Shown here: piece by piece, positions 16,973 to 27,558 of the stretch
Numbering within the stretch: position 1 is the stretch's first letter
How the letters are laid out: each line of letters opens with the position of its first letter
Source of the DNA: Rhodospirillum sp.
GTDB taxonomy: Bacteria; Pseudomonadota; Alphaproteobacteria; Rhodospirillales; Rhodospirillaceae
Assembly (NCBI GenBank): GCA_021741145.1
Contig: JAIOYK010000021.1
Coordinates: 1-64,000 of the forward strand
Reading direction: 5' to 3'
Length of the DNA: 64,000 nucleotides
Notes under the pieces: generated by a model
What the model was told of the DNA's origin: nothing
The model's database searches: none
What the model saw: the letters and a program-made list of their open reading frames with translations, nothing else
Translations under genes and position numbers: made by a program

Positions 16973-18385
16973 ATGTTATTATTTGACAATAGAACATCGG
17001 TATCGGCAAGATATCGTCATCGGCGCGCCTACTACGACGGCTTCAAGACGCTTGCGTTCAATTGGGAAGTCCACCGATCCATCATTTTGATGGGACCGCG
17101 ACGGGTCGGAAAGACCGTCATGCTCCATCAACTGATCGACGAGGCTTTGACGGATGGATTTCCGCCAAAGGGAATCCTGTTCGCATCCATCGACACCCCT
17201 CTGTATAGCGGCCTCCCCCTGCAACGGCTTGTGGACCTATTCGAGGACCAATCCGACCTGGAATCAGACGGACGACGCTTGGTGATCTTCGATGAGGTTC
17301 AATATCTGAAGGATTGGGAAGTCCATCTGAAAGTCCTGACGGACCAATATCCGAACACCCGCTTCATCGCCTCCGGATCGGCCGCCGCGGCCTTGCGCCT
17401 GAAAAGCAATGAGTCCGGAGCCGGACGGTTCACCGACTATTTTCTCCCTCCGCTGACCTTCGCCGAGTTTCTCGACTTTTCGGACCTTGAAGAGGATCTC
17501 ATCGAGGAGCCGGACGAAGGAAGGAAATACGGCATCAAGGATATCAATGCGCTGAATTCCGCCTTCATCGACTATCTGAACTATGGGGGATATCCGGAAG
17601 CCGTCGTCTCTCCCGCTATTCGCGCCGATGCGCAGCGGTTCCTGGGTCGGGATATCATCGACAAGGTCCTGTTGCGCGACCTGCCCAGCCTCTACGGTAT
17701 CCAGAATATTCAGGAACTCAACCGTCTGTTCACGACCATCGCTTACCACACGGGACAGGAAATCAGCCTGGAAAAGCTGGCCTCCAGTTCAGGCGTGGCC
17801 AAGCCGACGATCACCCGATACATGGAATATCTGGAAGCGGCCTTCCTCATCATCCGAGTGAAGCGGGTCGACAGTGCGGGACAACAGTTCAAACGCATGG
17901 TGAATTTCAAAGTCTATCTCGCCAATCCATCAATGCGCGCCGCGCTCTTCGCTCCCATCGATGCCGATGATCCCGCCATGGGAACCTTGGTCGAAACAGC
18001 TTACTTCGGCCAATGGCTTCATTCTCCCGACTTACCGCATTTGTACTACGCCCGCTGGAAAGAGGGGCGGACCGATATGGAAGTCGATCTCGTCTATGTG
18101 AGGGAGCAACACCCTCCGGACTGGGCCATGGAACTCAAGTGGTCCGACCATTACGTTAACAATCCCAATAATCTCAAGGGCTTGATTTCCTTCGCGCAGA
18201 GAAACCCCAGTCCTGTATTTGAGGCAGGAGCGTCCTCACGAACACAGTTTCAAGAAACCGAGGTGTCCGGAGTCTACATCAGCCATCAGCCAGTCGCCTT
18301 GTTGTGTTATGCGATGGGCAAGAATTCAACAAAACAAAACGCGGGATCCGGAGCTCAAGCTCACTTAGCTTTTCGGCGAGGATGA
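16973..18385 (+). CDS. AAA-family ATPase with DUF4143 domain
   Basis: The 470-residue protein has Walker A GPRRVGKTVML at about residues 36-46, Walker B LVIFDEVQYLKDWE, sensor ASGSAAAALR, a winged-helix-like stretch (SGVAKPTITRYMEYLEAAFLI) and a C-terminal DUF4143 nuclease-like segment (DMEVDLVYVRE ... WAMELKWSDHY). Such ATPases are frequent, horizontally moving genes of uncertain role, sometimes linked to defence or toxin systems. Its DNA is less GC-rich than the ABC genes before it. No ribosome binding site is seen at the chosen ATG. It is bounded by imperfect direct repeats (16863-16931 and 18386-18449), which suggests insertion. Confidence 0.88.
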   Translation: MLLFDNRTSVSARYRHRRAYYDGFKTLAFNWEVHRSIILMGPRRVGKTVMLHQLIDEALTDGFPPKGILFASIDTPLYSGLPLQRLVDLFEDQSDLESDGRRLVIFDEVQYLKDWEVHLKVLTDQYPNTRFIASGSAAAALRLKSNESGAGRFTDYFLPPLTFAEFLDFSDLEEDLIEEPDEGRKYGIKDINALNSAFIDYLNYGGYPEAVVSPAIRADAQRFLGRDIIDKVLLRDLPSLYGIQNIQELNRLFTTIAYHTGQEISLEKLASSSGVAKPTITRYMEYLEAAFLIIRVKRVDSAGQQFKRMVNFKVYLANPSMRAALFAPIDADDPAMGTLVETAYFGQWLHSPDLPHLYYARWKEGRTDMEVDLVYVREQHPPDWAMELKWSDHYVNNPNNLKGLISFAQRNPSPVFEAGASSRTQFQETEVSGVYISHQPVALLCYAMGKNSTKQNAGSGAQAHLAFRRG

Positions 18386-18449
18386 TGGGACAACGCCCTG
18401 GAACCAGGCGCGGGACGTGACGGTGGTGGAGGTCTGGGCATTCAGGTAA
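18386..18449 (+). pseudogene. Diverged copy of the ABC ATPase gene's 3' end
   Basis: After the AAA gene stop, the DNA reads WDNALEPG and, after one frameshift, VTVVEVWAFR-stop. The true end of the ABC ATPase at 16863-16931 reads WDHALEPGG ... ATVVDGWVFG-stop. The match runs to the same stop codon. This is either the original gene end displaced by the AAA gene, or the remnant of a second, related ATPase gene. Confidence 0.7.
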
Positions 18450-18516
18450 AAATGCCTCCCGGTGAACATAGTCCACAGTGGCACCATCCACGGACGTCAA
18501 TTCCGGAGAGGATTGC

Positions 18517-20352
18517 ATGCGGTATTTCAGAAGCCCGGAGGCCAACTCCCTTTTGGCGTTTTGCTTCGGTGTGGCTTTGCTAGCGACGGCCGCACCGGCA
18601 ATCGCGGAGACCACCGGAGACCCGCTCACGCAGCTTTTGACCGACCCGACGCAATGGGCGATCCAAACCGGGGACTATGCCAACCAACGCTATTCGAAGC
18701 TGGACCAAATCAACCGCGAGACCGTCGGGGACCTGCGGGTGGCCTGGACCTTCTCGACCGGCGTTTTGCGGGGGCATGAGGGTGGACCCTTGGTGGTCGG
18801 CGATACGATGTATGTGCATACCCCTTTCCCGACCACCGTTTATGCCCTGGATTTATCCCAGGACGGTCGGATCAAATGGAAATACGCACCCCCTCAAGAT
18901 CCGGACGTGGCGGCGGTCATGTGCTGTGACACGGTGAACCGGGGCGTGGCCTATGACCAGGGTCGGCTCTTCCTGCAACTGCCCGAAGCCCGCGTCGTGG
19001 CGCTCGACGCCGAAACCGGAACCGAGATCTGGAGCACCCAAAACGGCGACCCGGCCTTGGGAGCGACCAACACCGCCACCGTTCTGCCCGTGAAGGACAA
19101 GCTGATCGTCGGCATTTCCGGCGGCGAGTACGGCGTCAGGGGCTATCTGAGCGCCTATGACATCGAAACCGGCGAGCGGCTCTGGCGGGCCTATTCCATG
19201 GGTCCGGACACGGACATGCTCATGGATCCGAAAAGGACCACGCAGTTGGGCCGTCCCGTTGGCGAAAACTCCAGCCTGACGAGTTGGGAGGGAGATCAAT
19301 GGACCATCGGCGGGGGGCCGACCTGGGGCTGGTATTCCGCCGACCTGGAGGAGAACCTCGTCTACTACGGCACCGGCAACCCCTCGACCTGGAATCCGGA
19401 GCAACGGCCCGGGGACAACCGCTGGGCGATGTCCATCATCGCGCGGGACATCGACACGGGCGTGGCGCGCTGGGTCTATCAGATGACCCCCCACGACCAG
19501 TGGGACTATGATGGGGTCAATGAAATGATCCTGACCGAGCAGACGATCGACGGGGTCCCACGCAAGCTGTTGACCCACTTCGACCGCAATGGCTTGGCCT
19601 ATGTCCTGGATAGGACGACCGGCGCGCTTTTACGGGCGGACAAATATGACCCCACCGTAAACTGGACCACGGGCGTCGACATGGATCCGGCGAGCCCAAC
19701 CTATGGGCGCCCGGAAGTGGTCGAGGACTTCTCGCCAGAGGCCAACGGCGAAGACTGGTCCACGGAAGGCATCTGTCCCGCCTCCCTGGGAAGCAAGAAC
19801 CAACAACCGGCGAGCTACAGCCCCCAGACGACCCTCTTCTATGTGCCGACGAACCATTTGTGCATGGATTACGAGCCGTTCCATGTGAAATACGCCGTCG
19901 GCGTTCCCTATGTGGGTGCGACCTTGTCGCTCTATCCCGCGCCGGGCCATGGGGGGACCGGGAATTTCATCGCCTGGGACAATACCACCGGGCGCATCCG
20001 CTGGAGCCTTCCGGAACCCTTCTCCGTCTGGTCCGGCTCTCTCGCCACGGCGGGCGGTGTAGTCTTTTATGGAACGCTCGAGGGTTATCTCAAGGCCGTG
20101 GACGCCGAAACGGGACAGGAGCTGTACCGCTTCAAAACCCCTTCCGGCATTGTCGGCAATATCATGACCTATCAATGGAACGACCATCAATATGTGGCGG
20201 TCCTGTCCGGCGTCGGGGGCTGGGCCGGAATTGGCCTCGCGGCGGGACTGACCCAGCCCCATGACGGTGCCGGAGCTGTTGGCGGGTACGCCGCGCTCAG
20301 TCAATATACCGCGCTTGGAGGACAAGTGACCGTCTTCGCCTTGCCGAACTGA
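18517..20352 (+). CDS. xoxF: PQQ-dependent methanol/alcohol dehydrogenase, XoxF type
   Basis: The 611-residue periplasmic quinoprotein oxidises methanol or small alcohols with PQQ and passes electrons to a cytochrome c. It has a signal peptide ([11 protein letters not shown]), the adjacent-Cys disulfide that lies under PQQ (AVMCCDTVN, about residue 135), tryptophan-docking repeats and the catalytic region [12 protein letters not shown] near residue 328. The DYD pattern supplies the extra Asp found in lanthanide-dependent XoxF; calcium-type MxaF has Ala there. Start chosen at the ATG with ggagagg upstream. No xoxG cytochrome, xoxJ or PQQ biosynthesis gene is adjacent. It ends at the terminator at 20382. 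Confidence 0.93.
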   Translation: MRYFRSPEANSLLAFCFGVALLATAAPAIAETTGDPLTQLLTDPTQWAIQTGDYANQRYSKLDQINRETVGDLRVAWTFSTGVLRGHEGGPLVVGDTMYVHTPFPTTVYALDLSQDGRIKWKYAPPQDPDVAAVMCCDTVNRGVAYDQGRLFLQLPEARVVALDAETGTEIWSTQNGDPALGATNTATVLPVKDKLIVGISGGEYGVRGYLSAYDIETGERLWRAYSMGPDTDMLMDPKRTTQLGRPVGENSSLTSWEGDQWTIGGGPTWGWYSADLEENLVYYGTGNPSTWNPEQRPGDNRWAMSIIARDIDTGVARWVYQMTPHDQWDYDGVNEMILTEQTIDGVPRKLLTHFDRNGLAYVLDRTTGALLRADKYDPTVNWTTGVDMDPASPTYGRPEVVEDFSPEANGEDWSTEGICPASLGSKNQQPASYSPQTTLFYVPTNHLCMDYEPFHVKYAVGVPYVGATLSLYPAPGHGGTGNFIAWDNTTGRIRWSLPEPFSVWSGSLATAGGVVFYGTLEGYLKAVDAETGQELYRFKTPSGIVGNIMTYQWNDHQYVAVLSGVGGWAGIGLAAGLTQPHDGAGAVGGYAALSQYTALGGQVTVFALPN

Positions 20353-20381
20353 CTCCCCAATAGAAGACCCTGCGTGGAAAC

Positions 20382-20408
20382 GGCCGGTTCGCGACAAACG
20401 AACCGGCC
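20382..20408. terminator. Shared terminator between xoxF and coq10
   Basis: A perfect 10-base stem (ggccggttcg with cgaaccggcc) with a 7-base loop lies between two convergent genes and is followed by ctattt on the plus strand. Confidence 0.8.
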
Positions 20409-20849
20409 CTATTTCCGATCGCCATACAATTGGGCCGCCCGCTTTTCGAAGGAGGAGACCATCAGCCGCACGGCCTCGCCGAACAGGGCGCCCATGACCT
20501 TCCGCAGAACGATCGACTTGAACTCAAAATCCACATAAAAGTCGACAATCACGCCACCCTTGCCATCGGACTCAAAGACCCAATGGTTATTCAGGTACTT
20601 GAACGGCCCCTCGGCATAGGTAACGTTGATCCGTTCCTTGGGCTGGAACTCCACGCGGGAGGTAAACCTCTCCCGCACCATCTTGAAACCGATCACCAGA
20701 TCCGACCAGACGACATTCCCTTCCAGCTTCTTATTGCGGGCGGCAAGGCACCAGGGCAAGAACTCCGGGTAACTTTCGATATCGGCCACCAGGTCGTACA
20801 TCTGCTCGGGTGTGTAGGGAAGCGCGCGCTTCTCGGCGTGTGTGGGCAT
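20409..20849 (-). CDS. Coq10/RatA-family START-domain protein
   Basis: The 146-residue protein belongs to the SRPBCC polyketide-cyclase/START fold (YTPEQMYDLVADIESYPEFLPWC, GPFKYLNNHWVFE). In alphaproteobacteria the gene regularly follows lipA and is taken to be the ubiquinone-binding Coq10 homologue needed for efficient respiration. The Escherichia coli relative RatA was described as a ribosome-association toxin. It is the last gene of the pdh-lip transcript, 8 bases after lipA. Confidence 0.9.
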   Translation of the reverse strand: MPTHAEKRALPYTPEQMYDLVADIESYPEFLPWCLAARNKKLEGNVVWSDLVIGFKMVRERFTSRVEFQPKERINVTYAEGPFKYLNNHWVFESDGKGGVIVDFYVDFEFKSIVLRKVMGALFGEAVRLMVSSFEKRAAQLYGDRK

Positions 20850-20857
20850 GGCGCCGC

Positions 20858-21820
20858 TTACTCGGCCGCGGCATGGGCGGCGCGACGGGCCTCCCGCAGG
20901 GCTTCAAAATCCCGGTCCGCGTGGTGGGAAGACCGGGTCAGCGGTGTCGAGGCCACCATCAGGAAGCCCTTGGACTTGGCGATCCGGGCGTAGTCCTCGA
21001 ATTCCTCCGGCGTCACGAAACGATCCACCGCGACATGCTTCAGGGTCGGTTGCAAATACTGGCCGATGGTCATGAAGTCGACGCCCGCGCCGCGCATGTC
21101 GTCCATGACCTGCGACACCTCGTCCTTGGTCTCACCCAGGCCGACCATGATGCCGGACTTGGTGAACAGAGTCGGATCGAGCTGCTTCACCCGCGCCAAA
21201 AGCTGCAAGGAGTGAAAATAGCGCGCGCCGGGACGGATCGAGGTATAGAGCCGGGGCACGGTTTCCATGTTGTGATTGAACACGTCGGGCCGGGCCTCGA
21301 CCACCCGCGCCAGCGCGCTTTCGGGTCGGTCGCGGAAGTCCGGTGTCAACACCTCGACGGAGCAGTCGGGACGGCGGGCGCGCACCTTGGTGATGCACTG
21401 GTAGAACTGCTCGGCCCCGCCGTCGGCCAAGTCGTCCCGGTCCACCGAAGTGATCACCACATGCTTTAGTTCCATCTGTTCGACGGATAGGGCCAGATTA
21501 TCGGGTTCGGCGGCGTCCACGGCTCCGGGTTTGCCCGTGCGCACATTGCAGAAGGCGCAAGCCCGCGTGCAGATATCGCCCAGGATCATGAAGGTCGCGT
21601 GGCGACGCTTCCAGCATTCCCCAATGTTCGGGCAGGCGGCCTCTTCGCAGACGGTGAACAGGTTCTTGGACCGCATGAGCTTGCGGATCTCCGCGGCCTC
21701 GCTTGAGACCGGGGCCTTCACACGAATCCAATCGGGCTTGCGCGGAGACGGATTATCCGGCTTCCGCGCCTTCTCTGGATGGCGGATGATCGGCCTATCA
21801 CTCATCGATGTATCGCTCAT
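20858..21820 (-). CDS. lipA: Lipoyl synthase
   Basis: Radical-SAM enzyme that inserts two sulfurs into octanoyl groups on lipoyl domains. The 320-residue protein has the radical-SAM cluster motif [10 protein letters not shown], the auxiliary cluster Cys set ([13 protein letters not shown]) and the C-terminal family motif [11 protein letters not shown]. Start chosen at the first ATG of MSDTSMSD; the frame stays open upstream, but those residues do not fit the family. Its position in the pyruvate dehydrogenase operon fits, since PdhB and PdhC here both carry lipoyl domains that need it. Confidence 0.95.
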   Translation of the reverse strand: MSDTSMSDRPIIRHPEKARKPDNPSPRKPDWIRVKAPVSSEAAEIRKLMRSKNLFTVCEEAACPNIGECWKRRHATFMILGDICTRACAFCNVRTGKPGAVDAAEPDNLALSVEQMELKHVVITSVDRDDLADGGAEQFYQCITKVRARRPDCSVEVLTPDFRDRPESALARVVEARPDVFNHNMETVPRLYTSIRPGARYFHSLQLLARVKQLDPTLFTKSGIMVGLGETKDEVSQVMDDMRGAGVDFMTIGQYLQPTLKHVAVDRFVTPEEFEDYARIAKSKGFLMVASTPLTRSSHHADRDFEALREARRAAHAAAE

Positions 21821-21888
21821 GGTACCCTTAATACTTCGGCGGGACCCGGAAGGAAACCCCGGATCCCGCCTGTCTCTAGGATGCTCCA

Positions 21889-23283
21889 TTAGAAATGGAT
21901 CGCGCGACCGTAGGCGTCAAGGACGGATTCGTGCATCATCTCCGACAGGGTCGGATGGGGGAAGACCACATGCATCAGGTCTTCCTCGGTGGTTTCCAGG
22001 GTTTTGGCGATCGTATAGCCCTGGATCAGCTCGGTCACTTCCGCGCCAATCATATGGGCGCCCAGAAGCTCCCCGGTCTTCTCGTCGAACACGGTCTTGA
22101 TCATCCCCTCGGGCTCGCCCAGAGCGATCGCCTTGCCGTTGCCGATGAAGGGGAAGCGGCCCACCTTAACCTTGTAGCCCAGCTCCTTGGCCTTGGCTTC
22201 GGTCATGCCGACGCTGGCCACCTGCGGGTTGCAATAAGTGCAGCCTGGGATGCGGCTGGTGTCGATCGCATGGACCGTCTTGCCCGCGATGAACTCGGCC
22301 ACCATGACACCCTCGTGGCTGGCCTTATGGGCGAGCCAGGGAGCGCCGGTCAGATCGCCGATGGCGAAGACGCCGGGCTCGCCGGTGCGGCACATCCCGT
22401 CGGTGACGACATGGGTGCGGTCGACTTTTACCTTAGTCCCTTCGAGACCCAGGTTCTCGACATTGCCGACGATGCCGACGGCCATGATCACCCGCTCGAC
22501 GGTAACCTCCTCGGTCTTGCCGCCCTTCTCCAGGGTCACGGTGACGCTGTCGGCGTTCTTCTTGAGCCCCTTGACGTTGGTCCCGGCCTTGATCTTCAAG
22601 CCTTGCTTCTCGAAGGACTTGTGGGCCATGGCGCTGATCTCGGCATCTTCCACCGGCAGCACGCGGTCCATGACCTCGACCACGGTGACGTCCGTCCCGC
22701 ATTCGTTGAAGAAGCTGGCGAACTCGATGCCAATGGCACCGGAGCCCACGACCAGCATGCTCTTGGGCACCGCTTGGGGGACCAGGGCGTGCTTGTAGTG
22801 CCAGATCAGCTTGCCATCCGGCTCCATACCCGGCAGCACCCGAGGGCGGGCGCCGGTGGCCAGGATGATGTTCTTGGCCATGATATCGGTGGTTTTGCCA
22901 TCCTTGGTCACGGCCAGCTTGCCGGAACCATTGAGCTTGGCCTCCCCATCGATGACGGTGACCTTGTTCTTCTTCAACAGGTGCCCCACACCGCCGGACA
23001 GCTGCTTGGCCACGCCCCGGGAGCGCTGGACAACGGCCTCCAGGTCCACCTCGGCCCCGGAGACTTTCAGGCCGTAGGACTTGGCGTGCTTGATCGTCCG
23101 AAAGACCTCGGCGCTGCGCAGCAGGGCCTTGGTGGGAATGCAACCCCAGTTGAGGCAGATGCCTCCCACATGTTCACGCTCAACGACGGCGACCTTCAGA
23201 CCCAACTGAGCGGCACGGATGGCGGCGACATAGCCGCCCGGACCGGCGCCGACGACGACGACTTCAAAGGAATTCTTGGCCAT
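21889..23283 (-). CDS. lpdA: Dihydrolipoamide dehydrogenase (E3)
   Basis: FAD enzyme that reoxidises dihydrolipoyl groups of the pyruvate dehydrogenase complex with NAD+. The 464-residue protein shows the FAD Rossmann motif [11 protein letters not shown], the redox disulfide [13 protein letters not shown], the NAD motif [13 protein letters not shown] and the C-terminal His-Glu pair in HPTLSE. It lies between pdhC and lipA. Confidence 0.96.
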   Translation of the reverse strand: MAKNSFEVVVVGAGPGGYVAAIRAAQLGLKVAVVEREHVGGICLNWGCIPTKALLRSAEVFRTIKHAKSYGLKVSGAEVDLEAVVQRSRGVAKQLSGGVGHLLKKNKVTVIDGEAKLNGSGKLAVTKDGKTTDIMAKNIILATGARPRVLPGMEPDGKLIWHYKHALVPQAVPKSMLVVGSGAIGIEFASFFNECGTDVTVVEVMDRVLPVEDAEISAMAHKSFEKQGLKIKAGTNVKGLKKNADSVTVTLEKGGKTEEVTVERVIMAVGIVGNVENLGLEGTKVKVDRTHVVTDGMCRTGEPGVFAIGDLTGAPWLAHKASHEGVMVAEFIAGKTVHAIDTSRIPGCTYCNPQVASVGMTEAKAKELGYKVKVGRFPFIGNGKAIALGEPEGMIKTVFDEKTGELLGAHMIGAEVTELIQGYTIAKTLETTEEDLMHVVFPHPTLSEMMHESVLDAYGRAIHF

Positions 23284-23376
23284 GGGTTCGTTTCCCCAAT
23301 CTATGAATGGCGCATCTGGATGACGAAAGCGGCAGGACCGGACCCGGCGCGCAAAGGCCGGATCCGGTGTGGCGCC

Positions 23377-24696
23377 TTACAGCATCATCGCCATGGGATC
23401 CTGGATCAGCTTCTTGAAGGCCGCCATGAACTGGGCACCAACCGCGCCGTCCACCACCCGGTGGTCGACCGACAGGGTACAACTCATGACCGTGGCCACG
23501 GCCAACGCCCCATCCTTCACCACCGGACGCTGTTCTCCGGCGCCCACGGCCAGGATGCAGCCCTGGGGCGGATTGATGATGGCGGCGAAGTCACGGATGC
23601 CAAACATGCCCAGGTTGGAGATGGTGAAACCGCCGCCCTGGAATTCCTCTGGCTTCAGCTTACCGTCGCGGGCCTTCTTGGCCAGTTCCTTCATTTCGCC
23701 AGAGATGGTGGCCAAGCCCTTCTGATCAGCCTTGCGGATAATCGGCGTAATCAGACCGCCCTCGGTAGCCACGGCGACGGAGACGTCCACCTCGTCCCAC
23801 AGGATGATCGCCTCGTCGGTCCAGGCGGCATTGGCCGCGGGAACCTGCTTGAGGGCGAGCGCCACGGCCTTGATGATCAGATCGTTGACGGACAGCTTGT
23901 AGGACTGACCCAGACCCTCGGCCCGGGCGTTCAGGTCCTTGCGCAGGGCCAGCAGGGCGTCCAGCTCCACGTCCACCGTCAGGTAGAAATGGGGGACGGT
24001 CTGTTTGGACTCCGTCAGGCGCTTGGCGATGATCTTACGCATGGAGGAGTTGGGCACGGCGGTATGGGGGGCGTCCGGCAGGGCGGGCGGCTTGGCCGGA
24101 GTGGGCGCCGCCGGAGTCGAGGCGACGGCGGGACCGGGAGCGGCGGGGGCGGGGGCGGCCTTGCCGGTCCCGGCCTTCAGGGCGCTCTCGATATCATGCT
24201 TGACGATCCGCCCCTTGGGTCCGGTGCCCGTGACGGCGTTCAGGTCCAGGCCTTCCTGCTCCGCCATGCGGCGGGCCAGCGGGCTGGCGAAAACCCGCTC
24301 TCCCGCCGCCTTGGCGGGAGCGGAAGCCGGAGCGGCGGGAGCCTCGGGAGCGGGCGCCGGAGCAGCCGCCGCCTTGGGGGTTGGAGCAGCCTCTCCCTTG
24401 GGGGCTGGAGCCCCACCACCCGCCTGGAAGCCATCAAGGGCGGAGGCGTCTTCCCCTTCCTCCAAGACGATGCCGATCAACTGGTTGACCTTCACCCCGG
24501 CGGTGCCATCGGCGACGACAATCTTGCCAAGGATCCCCTCGTCGACCGCCTCGAACTCCATGGTCGCTTTATCGGTTTCGATTTCGCAGATGACGTCACC
24601 CGCGGCGATGGTATCGCCCTCGGCCTTGAGCCATTTGGCGAGGGTACCCTCTTCCATGGTCGGGGAGAGGGCGGGCATGAGAATTTCAACGGGCAT
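23377..24696 (-). CDS. pdhC: Pyruvate dehydrogenase E2, dihydrolipoamide acetyltransferase
   Basis: The 439-residue protein has one lipoyl domain ([15 protein letters not shown] around residue 43), an Ala/Pro-rich linker, a peripheral-subunit-binding domain (ASPLARRMAEQEGLDL) and a C-terminal catalytic domain with the SVDHRVVDGAVGAQF motif (active His and Asp). It forms the core of the complex. The gene starts 24 bases after the pdhB stop. Confidence 0.96.
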   Translation of the reverse strand: MPVEILMPALSPTMEEGTLAKWLKAEGDTIAAGDVICEIETDKATMEFEAVDEGILGKIVVADGTAGVKVNQLIGIVLEEGEDASALDGFQAGGGAPAPKGEAAPTPKAAAAPAPAPEAPAAPASAPAKAAGERVFASPLARRMAEQEGLDLNAVTGTGPKGRIVKHDIESALKAGTGKAAPAPAAPGPAVASTPAAPTPAKPPALPDAPHTAVPNSSMRKIIAKRLTESKQTVPHFYLTVDVELDALLALRKDLNARAEGLGQSYKLSVNDLIIKAVALALKQVPAANAAWTDEAIILWDEVDVSVAVATEGGLITPIIRKADQKGLATISGEMKELAKKARDGKLKPEEFQGGGFTISNLGMFGIRDFAAIINPPQGCILAVGAGEQRPVVKDGALAVATVMSCTLSVDHRVVDGAVGAQFMAAFKKLIQDPMAMML

Positions 24697-24720
24697 TGGA
24701 TGCGTTCCCTTTTCCCCGGA

Positions 24721-26124
24721 TTATTTGTAGCAGACACCCTTGGCGGCCTCGACGACGCCTTCCGGCGTGGGCAGGGCCAGTTTTTCCAGGTTGGCGGCAT
24801 AGGGCATGGGAACGTCCACGCCACAAACCCGCGCCACCGGAGCATCCAGCCAGTCAAAGGCCTGCTCCATGATGGTCATACCGATTTCCGATCCGATCCC
24901 GGCGAAGGGCCAGCCTTCCTCGACCGACACGCAGCGGTTGGTTTTCTGGACGGAGCGGATGATGGTCGCCGTATCCAGGGGGCGGATGGTGCGCAGGTTG
25001 ATGACCTCCGCTTCGATCCCCTGCTCGGCCAGGGTGGCCGCGGCCTCCAGGGCGACGGCGACCATGCGCGAAAAGGCGACGATGGTCACATCGGACCCGG
25101 CCCGCTCGATCTTGGCCTTGCCGATGGGCAGGACGAAATCCGGATCGTCGGGCACGTCGAAGGTCTGCCCGTAGAGCATCTCGTTTTCCAGGAAGACCAC
25201 CGGGTTGGGATCCCGGATGGCGGCCTTCAACAGGCCCTTGGCGTCCGCGGCCGACCAGGGGGAAACCACCTTCAGACCCGGGCAATGGGCGTACCAGGAG
25301 GCATAGCACTGGCTGTGTTGGGCGGCGACGCGCGACGCCGCGCCGTTGGAGCCCCGGAAGACGATGGGGCAGCCCATCTGACCACCGGACATGTACAGCG
25401 TCTTGGCGGCGGAGTTGAGGATATGGTCGATAGCCTGCATGGCGAAGTTGAAGGTCATGAACTCCACGATGGGCCGCAGGCCGGAGAAGGCGGCGCCGGT
25501 GGCCAGACCGGTAAAGCCCATTTCGGTGATCGGGGTGTCGATCACCCGCTTCTCACCGAACTCGTCCAGCAACCCCTGGGAGACCTTATAGGCCCCCTGA
25601 TACTGGCCCACTTCCTCGCCCAGTAGAAAGACATCGCCATTGGCGCGCATTTCCTCGGCCATGGCATCGCGCAGGGCTTCGCGGACGGACAGCTTGGTGA
25701 AGGAGTCGTACTGCTTCTCCTCCTGCAAGCCCGCCTCGGCATCACCCCCGGCTTGCAGGGGGCTGTCTGGGGCGACGGCGGCCCGTGCCGGTTCGGCTGG
25801 CTTGGCCGGTGCCGTGGCGGTCACGTCCTGGGAGGGACCACCCGCGGTATCCATGCCGTCCATGGCGGAGGCCTCCTCCCCCTCTTCCAACAGGACGCCG
25901 ATGAGGCTGTTCACGGCCACGTTCTCGGTGCCTTCGGGGACCACGATCTTGCCAAGGGTCCCTTCATCGACAGCCTCGAATTCCATGGTGGCCTTGTCGG
26001 TTTCAATCTCGCAAATCACGTCGCCAGCGGCGATGGCGTCACCCTCGGCCTTCAGCCATCGGGCCAGTTTTCCCTCGGTCATGGTGGGGGAGAGGGCGGG
26101 CATCAAAATCTGTACGGGCATGGG
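24721..26124 (-). CDS. pdhB: Pyruvate dehydrogenase E1 beta with N-terminal lipoyl domain
   Basis: The 467-residue protein has a lipoyl domain at residues 1-80 ([15 protein letters not shown]), a linker, and a transketolase-type E1 beta domain from about residue 140 ([32 protein letters not shown]). This fusion is a hallmark of alphaproteobacterial pyruvate dehydrogenases. The ATG at 26124 begins at the lipoyl domain; the upstream extension overlaps pdhA and has no family match. Confidence 0.96.
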   Translation of the reverse strand, partial: PMPVQILMPALSPTMTEGKLARWLKAEGDAIAAGDVICEIETDKATMEFEAVDEGTLGKIVVPEGTENVAVNSLIGVLLEEGEEASAMDGMDTAGGPSQDVTATAPAKPAEPARAAVAPDSPLQAGGDAEAGLQEEKQYDSFTKLSVREALRDAMAEEMRANGDVFLLGEEVGQYQGAYKVSQGLLDEFGEKRVIDTPITEMGFTGLATGAAFSGLRPIVEFMTFNFAMQAIDHILNSAAKTLYMSGGQMGCPIVFRGSNGAASRVAAQHSQCYASWYAHCPGLKVVSPWSAADAKGLLKAAIRDPNPVVFLENEMLYGQTFDVPDDPDFVLPIGKAKIERAGSDVTIVAFSRMVAVALEAAATLAEQGIEAEVINLRTIRPLDTATIIRSVQKTNRCVSVEEGWPFAGIGSEIGMTIMEQAFDWLDAPVARVCGVDVPMPYAANLEKLALPTPEGVVEAAKGVCYK

Positions 26125-26152
26125 TCTCTTGCTCCGGAAAGGCGAAGGGCGC

Positions 26153-27154
26153 TCAGGCGTCGAGAAGAACATCGGTGTACAGCTCGGCCGGATCCGGCTC
26201 GGGGCTGTTCTGGGCGTACTCCGCGGCTTCGGTAACGGTCGCCTTGATCTCCTTGTCGATTTCCTTCAAGGCGGCCTCGTCCAGGATCCCGTCGGCGATC
26301 AGCTTTTGGCGCAGATGGTCGATGGGGTCGTTTTCCGAACGCATCTTGCTCACTTCTTCCTTCGACCGATATTTGGCCGGGTCGGACATGGAGTGACCCC
26401 GGTAGCGATAGGTCTTCAACTCCAAGACAGCCGGACCCTCGCCCGAGCGGGCCCTGTCGACGGCGTCCTCGGCATCGGTTTTGACGGCGATAACGTCCAT
26501 GCCGTTGATCGCCAGTCCCGCGATAGCAAAGGATTCACCGCGCTTGGACAGGTCCTTGGTGGCGCTGGCGCGCTCAACCGACGTACCCATACCGTACTTG
26601 TTGTTCTCGATCACATAGACCACGGGCAGCTTCCACAGCGCGGCCATGTTGAAGCTTTCATAAACCTGCCCCTGGTTGATGGCCCCATCGCCCAGGTAGA
26701 CGAAGCAGACGCCGTCATCCCCGCGGTACTTATGGGCGAACCCCAGTCCTGTCCCCAGCGGCACCTGGGCACCAACGATGCCGTGGCCGCCGTAAAAACC
26801 CTTCTCCTTGCTGAACATATGCATGGAGCCTCCCTTGCCCCGGGAGTATCCATCCCGGCGACCGGTCAGCTCGGCCATCACGCCCTTGGGATCCATGCCC
26901 GTGGCGAGCATATGCCCATGGTCACGATAGCTGGTGATGACGCTGTCGCCCGGTTTGGCCAAGGCCTGAAGCCCCACGACCACCGCTTCCTGACCGATGT
27001 AGAGGTGACAGAACCCCCCGATCAGGCCCATGCCGTACAACTGGCCCGCTTTCTCCTCGAAACGGCGGATCAGAAGCATGTCGTGGTAAAAGGCTTTCAG
27101 GTCATCGGCGGTCGGCGCCGCGGCGCTTTTCGCCTTACGTCGAGTGGCTGCCAT
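26153..27154 (-). CDS. pdhA: Pyruvate dehydrogenase E1 alpha
   Basis: The 333-residue ThDP-dependent subunit has the ThDP motif [20 protein letters not shown]...NN, the family's [14 protein letters not shown] phosphorylation-loop region and [10 protein letters not shown]-like residues ([14 protein letters not shown]). The ATG at 27154 has gggaggaa just upstream. It is the first gene of the six-gene operon. In related bacteria ftsB and eno usually lie directly upstream, but here a TetR/dikinase pair intervenes. Confidence 0.96.
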   Translation of the reverse strand: MAATRRKAKSAAAPTADDLKAFYHDMLLIRRFEEKAGQLYGMGLIGGFCHLYIGQEAVVVGLQALAKPGDSVITSYRDHGHMLATGMDPKGVMAELTGRRDGYSRGKGGSMHMFSKEKGFYGGHGIVGAQVPLGTGLGFAHKYRGDDGVCFVYLGDGAINQGQVYESFNMAALWKLPVVYVIENNKYGMGTSVERASATKDLSKRGESFAIAGLAINGMDVIAVKTDAEDAVDRARSGEGPAVLELKTYRYRGHSMSDPAKYRSKEEVSKMRSENDPIDHLRQKLIADGILDEAALKEIDKEIKATVTEAAEYAQNSPEPDPAELYTDVLLDA

Positions 27155-27558
27155 GTTTCCTCCCAATGGTCTCTCGCGGAACCCCGTTGATCGGGGATGA
27201 AGATGATGCGCGATAAGGGGCGGTCATCGGCCCAAGCCCGCCCCTCCATGCATGTGGACCCTATCGCGCGTCCCACCAGGGGAGAAAGCAATTCTTTCGG
27301 TAAGTATTTGTATTGCAATGCACAATCGGCAATTAACTCGATCACGGTTAATCGCATGATTTCATGCGGCTTTCACCCCAGCCGGTCCCATCGAGAGACA
27401 GGTCCACCTTGGGGCGTGCAAAAGACTTTTGCGCCCAGACCGGGTAATCACGGCGGTGCATTTCCGTTGACGGCTGGAATAACGCCGCGGATATATCCCT
27501 TGTTAAATTATTTGAACGTCGTATATTTTTATTCATCGTTCATTTTATGGGATTCCCC
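27155..27558. promoter_or_regulatory. Divergent promoter region between pdhA and TetR gene
   Basis: This 400-base gap carries the outward promoters of the pdh operon and of the TetR gene. The part next to the TetR gene is AT-rich and has an inverted repeat, TGAACG at 27513-27518 and CGTTCA at 27537-27542, which would suit a TetR dimer. No gene was found in it. Confidence 0.45.

Noticed and set aside
21895-25626. 1243-residue plus-strand open frame
   Set aside because: It runs opposite lpd, pdhC and pdhB, which have full family motifs. Its composition (Asp/His/Gly/Leu-rich) is typical of the complementary strand of high-GC genes.
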